A DNA stretch of 9,877 bases, taken from NCBI GenBank assembly GCA_013298335.1, contig JAAFHI010000032.1, positions 2,295 through 12,171 on the forward strand, given 5' to 3'. Of the stretch, positions 7,960-9,877 are shown in pieces. The translations under genes and the position numbers were made by a program. The notes beneath the pieces were generated by a model. That model did not search any database. It was not told where the DNA came from and was given only the letters and a program-made list of their open reading frames with translations. Position 1 is the first letter of the stretch. Each line of letters starts with the position of its first letter. Source of the DNA: Actinomycetota bacterium (lineage in GTDB: Bacteria > Acidobacteriota > Blastocatellia > Chloracidobacteriales > Chloracidobacteriaceae).

Positions 7960-8181
7960 TGGTGAATTCCTTCTCGAAAGAGTGCGTACCCTCGAACGAC
8001 TGACGGATGCGATCCTTTTACCCACGGTAAAAGTTTCCGGAAGATCGCCGACGATCGGAGGAGTTATTTCTGAATCTCTAAACAGGTGTGCCGACAAAGC
8101 CGTGCTGGAAGCTTCTAAACCATTGAATTGGTTAAAGATGAAGGGCCGTTTTGCCCCTTTGTCGGGATTTCCACTTTGGAA
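7960..8181 (-). promoter_or_regulatory. Long 5' leader of the FecA-like receptor gene
   Basis: Roughly 215 nt separate the proposed promoter from the ATG at 7959. I see no credible gene in it on either strand. It holds several inverted repeats: TTTCC/GGAAA (8168-8182), AAGGG-containing arms around 8141-8160, GATCG/CGATC (8043-8056), and the perfect 19-bp repeat at 8015-8033. No recognisable riboswitch core motif was seen by eye. The leader may be structured RNA or carry additional protein-binding sites. Confidence 0.45.
8015..8033. repeat. Perfect 19-bp inverted repeat in the receptor leader
   Basis: CTTTTACC and GGTAAAAG are exact reverse complements around a 3-nt centre (CAC on the plus strand). 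The element lies 56-74 nt upstream of the FecA-like receptor ATG. It could be an operator for a second DNA-binding regulator, since the arms are AT-rich like many operators, or an 8-bp hairpin in the leader RNA. It has no U-run behind it, so it is not a terminator. The symmetry is certain; the role is unknown. Confidence 0.6.
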
Positions 8182-8210
8182 ACTTTAATAGTTTTGAAAA
8201 TCGTTTTCAA
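8182..8210 (-). promoter_or_regulatory. Candidate sigma-70 promoter for the receptor operon
   Basis: On the minus strand TTGAAA (8210-8205) is separated by 17 bp from TAAAGT (8187-8182). This matches the -35 consensus at 5 of 6 and the -10 consensus at 4 of 6. It lies within the Fur-like palindrome, as expected for an iron-repressed promoter. Transcription would start near 8175. Promoter consensus in this phylum is less well established, so the call is moderate. Confidence 0.5.
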
Positions 8211-8217
8211 TACTATT
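8187..8217. promoter_or_regulatory. Fur-box-like operator, 31-bp near-perfect palindrome
   Basis: The core TTGAAAA (8194-8200), centre TCG, TTTTCAA (8204-8210) is perfectly symmetrical. The outer arms AATAGTT (8187-8193) and TACTATT (8211-8217) match at 6 of 7 positions. The inner part fits the 7-1-7 form of a Fur box (TGAAAAT-C-GTTTTCA). It overlaps the -35 and spacer of the only good promoter in front of three siderophore receptors. Iron repression by Fur is therefore the simplest reading. A related FUR-family regulator such as Zur, or another metal repressor, cannot be excluded. Confidence 0.75.
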
Positions 8218-8228
8218 ACCCAGATTCC

Positions 8229-8260
8229 TTTTCATTTCTTTTGAAAATTGTGGATTTTCA
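8229..8260. promoter_or_regulatory. Upstream array of TTTTCA/TGAAAA half-sites
   Basis: Three copies of the hexamer found in the main palindrome occur here in alternating orientation: TTTTCA (8229-8234), TGAAAA (8242-8247) and TTTTCA (8255-8260). Each is 13 bp from the next. The last two form a 7-5-7 inverted repeat (8242-8260) that overlaps the stop codon of the 72-aa gene. This could be an auxiliary binding site for the same repressor, or chance in an AT-rich stretch. Confidence 0.35.
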
Positions 8261-8476
8261 TGGGTGGTCTTTTGTGGTGACGGCATTTTTGTCATTCGCA
8301 ATACGTTCCGCCAATTTAAGAGATGCCTTTGAAACCAACTCAACGAACTCCCAGTATCGTTCCTTGGGAAAGGACAGGACCTGCGACTGGAATTCAATGT
8401 CGATCATTCCGCTCCGGGTTAAGCTGATTCTTTCGCCGTCCTCCCGGATGGCGAGAAGGATCGGTTGTTTTCTCAT
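8258..8476 (-). CDS. Small 72-aa protein, translationally coupled to ferredoxin
   Basis: I do not recognise a named family. The protein begins MRKQPILLAIREDGERISLT. Its ATG (8476-8474) overlaps the ferredoxin stop as ATGA, so the two are probably made in a fixed ratio. Residues 25-48 align without gaps with a 24-residue module in the two 86-aa proteins of this cluster: alternating hydrophobics, then SFPKERYWEF with F36, Y41, F44 and E46. This predicts beta strands followed by an amphipathic helix. Unlike its relatives it has no cysteine. The tail is charged and probably flexible. The gene is noticeably less GC-rich than its neighbours. Coding status rests on the overlap, the shared module and the lack of any better frame. 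Confidence 0.75.
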   Translation of the reverse strand: MRKQPILLAIREDGERISLTRSGMIDIEFQSQVLSFPKERYWEFVELVSKASLKLAERIANDKNAVTTKDHP

Positions 8477-8718
8477 ACCGCCTCCTCGCTTCCGTTGTTG
8501 CCGATGGCCTCGACTGGGCAGGACTCCATCGCGTCCTCGCAGAGTTCGACTTCCTCCGGGTTTTCGGGCTGGCGGACGACGTAGGAATAGCCGCCGATGT
8601 CCTGCCGTTCGAAGTTCTCCGGCGCGATGGAACGGCACACGTCGCAGTCGATGCACTGGTGGTCCACGTAGTACTTCCCATCCGCGTTTTCGCGAAACCG
8701 GTCGTTGAAATTCGCCAT
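8473..8718 (-). CDS. Ferredoxin, small single iron-sulphur cluster type
   Basis: An 81-aa cytoplasmic electron carrier. The cysteines C22, C25 and C28 (CIDCDVC) followed by C67 in SCPVEAIG give the usual C-x2-C-x2-C...CP pattern for one 4Fe-4S cluster, as in the Fer4_13/Fer4_15-type ferredoxins. An additional cysteine, C60 (ELCEDAMESCP), could form a disulphide or be spare. The intervening SIAPENFE and the acidic second half are typical of this group. Shine-Dalgarno GGGAG lies 7 nt before the ATG. The gene starts 15 bp after the preceding 86-aa gene and ends in an ATGA overlap with the 72-aa gene. Its partner is unknown. Next to siderophore uptake genes it might feed electrons to iron release or to iron-sulphur repair, which is inference. 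Confidence 0.92.
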   Translation of the reverse strand: MANFNDRFRENADGKYYVDHQCIDCDVCRSIAPENFERQDIGGYSYVVRQPENPEEVELCEDAMESCPVEAIGNNGSEEAV

Positions 8719-8733
8719 CCGGACGCTCCCGCT

Positions 8734-8994
8734 TCAGTTCAAATGGTTCAGGGGAATATCGGGGCCGCATATCCGCTTGAGGACATCCGCGAAACCCGCG
8801 CCCGACAGTCCGAACTCGACGGCGCACCGATTGATGTTTTCGGAGAATTCCCGGAACTGCTCGCGGGAAAAGGTGTAGGTGTCGTCGCCGATGACGAGGT
8901 GGAAGTTTCCGCACCCCGCGCAGACCCGCATGCGAACCGGCATGCGGACGGCGCCTTCGGGCGGGTGATTTTGGTGAAATGATTCGTGGCGCAT
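8734..8994 (-). CDS. Small 86-aa cysteine-containing protein (paralogue of 9538-9798)
   Basis: Unrecognised, but clearly related to two neighbours. The start at 8994 is supported by CGGAG about 5 nt upstream. The frame is open further upstream, but the preceding codons look unnatural and overlap the neighbour. C25 and C28 (VCAGCGNFHLVIG) form a CxxC pair directly before a 24-residue module at residues 31-54, with two predicted strands followed by a helix (TFSREQFREFSE). C57 and C76 are further cysteines. The CxxC suggests metal or redox function, though with only one pair a zinc or cluster site would need C57/C76 or a partner. No signal peptide is present, so it is probably cytoplasmic. The pattern recalls short CxxC proteins of unknown function in Bacteroidota, from memory and unverified. 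Confidence 0.8.
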   Translation of the reverse strand: MRHESFHQNHPPEGAVRMPVRMRVCAGCGNFHLVIGDDTYTFSREQFREFSENINRCAVEFGLSGAGFADVLKRICGPDIPLNHLN

Positions 8995-9022
8995 GGTGAC
9001 TCCGTGAAAATGGCGGCCTGGT

Positions 9023-9403
9023 TCACGCGGCGGATGAGATGGCCGCGTCGGAGGGAAAACTGACCTGTATACCTTGTCGGCGAAGTCCGGCCCGGACCTG
9101 TTCGCGCAGGCCGGCGGCGAATTCGTTGGGGAAGGAGGTCGGTTCAAACCCGGCGCGGTTCAGGTCTTCGAGGGCGGCGAGCATCGCGTCGCTTTTCCCG
9201 GTTGCGAAAGCGCGGCGCAGGCCGACATAGCAGTCGGTCGCCGCCTGAAGGGTCTCGAAGGCCCGGATCGGCGAGATGTCCTGGTTTTCCGGAAGCAGCC
9301 AGAGTTGAAACAGTTTCGTAACGGGATTGACCTGCACGCCGCCGACCAGCATGCGGCGGTTGCCGCAGCCGGCGCGCCGGGTGAGATGGGAGAGGGGGTT
9401 CAT
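9023..9403 (-). CDS. Unrecognised 126-aa protein
   Basis: I recognise no family. The start at 9403 is chosen because AGAAAGGA lies about 9 nt upstream, and the frame above it is the terminator-like leader. The N-terminus is basic with C13 (RRAGCGNRR). A hydrophobic strand-like stretch LFQLWLLPENQDISP follows. The remainder is predicted mostly helical (AFETLQAATDCYVGLRRAF and AAGLREQVRAGLRR), with C58 in the first helix. There is no signal peptide or membrane segment, so it is probably cytoplasmic. It lies 28 bp upstream of the 86-aa gene and heads the run to the ferredoxin. Codon use (GC-rich third positions) agrees with a real gene. Confidence 0.75.
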   Translation of the reverse strand: MNPLSHLTRRAGCGNRRMLVGGVQVNPVTKLFQLWLLPENQDISPIRAFETLQAATDCYVGLRRAFATGKSDAMLAALEDLNRAGFEPTSFPNEFAAGLREQVRAGLRRQGIQVSFPSDAAISSAA

Positions 9404-9428
9404 GGATCGTTTTCCTTTCTGTCGGGTT

Positions 9429-9498
9429 AAAAAAACCGCCGGGAGCAGCCTTGCGCGTTGATTCGCAAAGACTTGACCGAGGAGCGCTTCCGGCGGTT
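9429..9498 (-). terminator. Terminator- or attenuator-like structure before the 126-aa gene
   Basis: On the minus-strand transcript AACCGCCGG (9498-9490) pairs perfectly with CCGGCGGTT (9442-9434). The right arm runs directly into a seven-U tract (9435-9429). The 47-nt loop holds a smaller TTGCG/CGCAA hairpin (9451-9468), which would shorten it. It starts about 40 nt after the stop of the 86-aa gene at 9538. Only 25 nt separate the U-run from the 126-aa start codon, too little for a promoter. It is therefore probably a read-through terminator or a leader attenuator, not a simple end of operon. Confidence 0.55.
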
Positions 9499-9526
9499 GC
9501 GCGGACAGGCGTCTCGCCACCGCGCG
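9498..9526 (-). other. Nested hairpin preceding the terminator-like structure
   Basis: GCGCGG (9499-9504) pairs with CCGCGC (9520-9525), and inside it GGCG (9508-9511) pairs with CGCC (9515-9518) around TCT. It abuts, and shares base 9498 with, the terminator stem. Folding of one could influence the other, as in attenuators. The pairing is visible; the competition is inference. Confidence 0.45.
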
Positions 9527-9537
9527 AAGCTCGTTTT

Positions 9538-9798
9538 CTACATGACCGGTTGCGACGCATTGACCGGACTGGATTCCGGGCTGTCCGATAGGAGCGGGGA
9601 AAATGCGTTCGACATCTCCCGCCGGACCAGTAGCCGGCAATAGTCGTCCATCAGGGATTCCGCGAAGAGCAGAAACTGGTCGGTCGTGAACTTCAGGCGA
9701 ATCTCGCCTACTTCGACATGCACGCAGGCGCGTTCGCATTCGCAGACGCGGGTGGCGGCCAGTCCGGAGAGCGTCCGGTCGAGTCGGTGTTCATTCAT
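9538..9798 (-). CDS. Small 86-aa cysteine-containing protein (paralogue of 8734-8994)
   Basis: Unrecognised. The start at 9798 overlaps the stop of the upstream partial gene as ATGA, with an AGGA about 12 nt before it. The N-terminal part carries C19, C21 and C25 (RVCECERACVHVEVG), directly before the shared module at residues 26-49: VHVEVGEIRLKF, then TTDQFLLFAESL. C54 follows at nearly the same distance from the module as C57 of the 8734-8994 protein. The C-terminal 25 residues are serine- and proline-rich and probably disordered. No signal peptide is present. The cysteine spacing (CxC...C) differs from the CxxC of its relative, so if it binds metal the site has diverged. Location next to the ferredoxin group suggests a role in metal or redox handling. 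Confidence 0.8.
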   Translation of the reverse strand: MNEHRLDRTLSGLAATRVCECERACVHVEVGEIRLKFTTDQFLLFAESLMDDYCRLLVRREMSNAFSPLLSDSPESSPVNASQPVM

Positions 9799-9877
9799 CG
9801 GATGGAAAATCCTTTCGTGATTCGGCGGAAGGTAAAGATGTTGGCGTTGACCCGCGCCGCGCCCGACCCCGTGGTGG
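9795..9877 (-). CDS. C-terminal end of an unidentified gene (partial)
   Basis: The last 26 codons before a TGA (9797-9795) are visible, reading for example VNANIFTFRRITKGFSIR at the end. Third codon positions are strongly G/C-rich, as in the real genes nearby. The stop overlaps the ATG of the 86-aa gene as ATGA, the same coupling as ferredoxin and the 72-aa gene. The fragment is too short for me to identify. The rest lies beyond the right edge. Confidence 0.6.
   Translation of the reverse strand, partial: TTGSGAARVNANIFTFRRITKGFSIR

Noticed and set aside
7960..8097. 46-codon N-terminal extension of the FecA-like receptor
   Set aside because: A good Shine-Dalgarno and signal peptide start at 7959. 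The upstream codons have no signalling-domain motif and contain the 19-bp palindrome.
7898..8188. 96-codon plus-strand frame, a possible divergent gene
   Set aside because: It begins inside the receptor signal-peptide region on the opposite strand, has no ribosome-binding site and ends at the palindrome. I see no coding signature.
8185..8397. 70-codon minus-strand frame overlapping the 72-aa gene
   Set aside because: It runs through the Fur-like palindrome and competes with the 72-aa frame, which has the ATGA coupling and the module shared with its neighbours.
1..9877. CRISPR arrays, insertion sequences, tRNA or rRNA genes
   Set aside because: I saw no regularly spaced direct repeats, transposase motifs, terminal inverted repeats or cloverleaf-like sequences.

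Overview
The window is GC-rich and every gene I can support lies on the minus strand, so genes read from right to left. It looks like an iron-acquisition locus. Three TonB-dependent outer-membrane receptors each carry a carboxypeptidase-regulatory-like beta-sandwich domain between the signal peptide and the plug. That arrangement is common in Acidobacteriota, especially Blastocatellia-like genomes, and also occurs in Bacteroidota. With the GC content and plain Shine-Dalgarno starts I lean to an acidobacterium. This is inference; no 16S or marker gene is present.

Right part (9877 to 8258): a tight series of small genes. It runs from the last 26 codons of an unidentified gene, overlapping by ATGA with an 86-aa cysteine-containing protein (9798-9538). 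A leader with a terminator-like hairpin follows, then an unrecognised 126-aa protein (9403-9023), a second 86-aa cysteine-containing protein (8994-8734), an 81-aa single-cluster ferredoxin (8718-8473), and a 72-aa protein (8476-8258) overlapping the ferredoxin stop by ATGA. The two 86-aa proteins and the 72-aa protein share an ungapped 24-residue module, so three of the small genes appear to be diverged relatives.

Regulatory gap (8257 to 7960): this holds a 31-bp near-perfect palindrome (8187-8217) with TTGAAAA/TTTTCAA arms, which looks like a Fur box. It overlaps a plausible sigma-70 promoter pointing at the receptor operon. Further TTTTCA/TGAAAA half-sites lie upstream, and the roughly 215-nt leader downstream contains a perfect 19-bp inverted repeat.

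Left part (7959 to 1): a probable receptor operon. It has a FecA-like receptor (7959-5506), a 195-bp gap with two strong hairpins (one burying the Shine-Dalgarno of the next gene), a FhuA/FoxA-like ferric-siderophore receptor (5310-2908), a PepSY-family four-helix membrane protein (2896-1706) resembling FoxB/PiuB siderophore reductases, and a second FhuA/FoxA-like receptor (1640 to the left edge, truncated by the window).

Working model (inference): under iron limitation Fur derepresses the receptors. They import ferric chelates into the periplasm, and the PepSY protein reduces the iron at the inner membrane. The neighbouring ferredoxin and small cysteine proteins may handle electrons or iron inside the cell. 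No TonB, ABC transporter, sigma/anti-sigma pair or siderophore synthesis gene is visible here.
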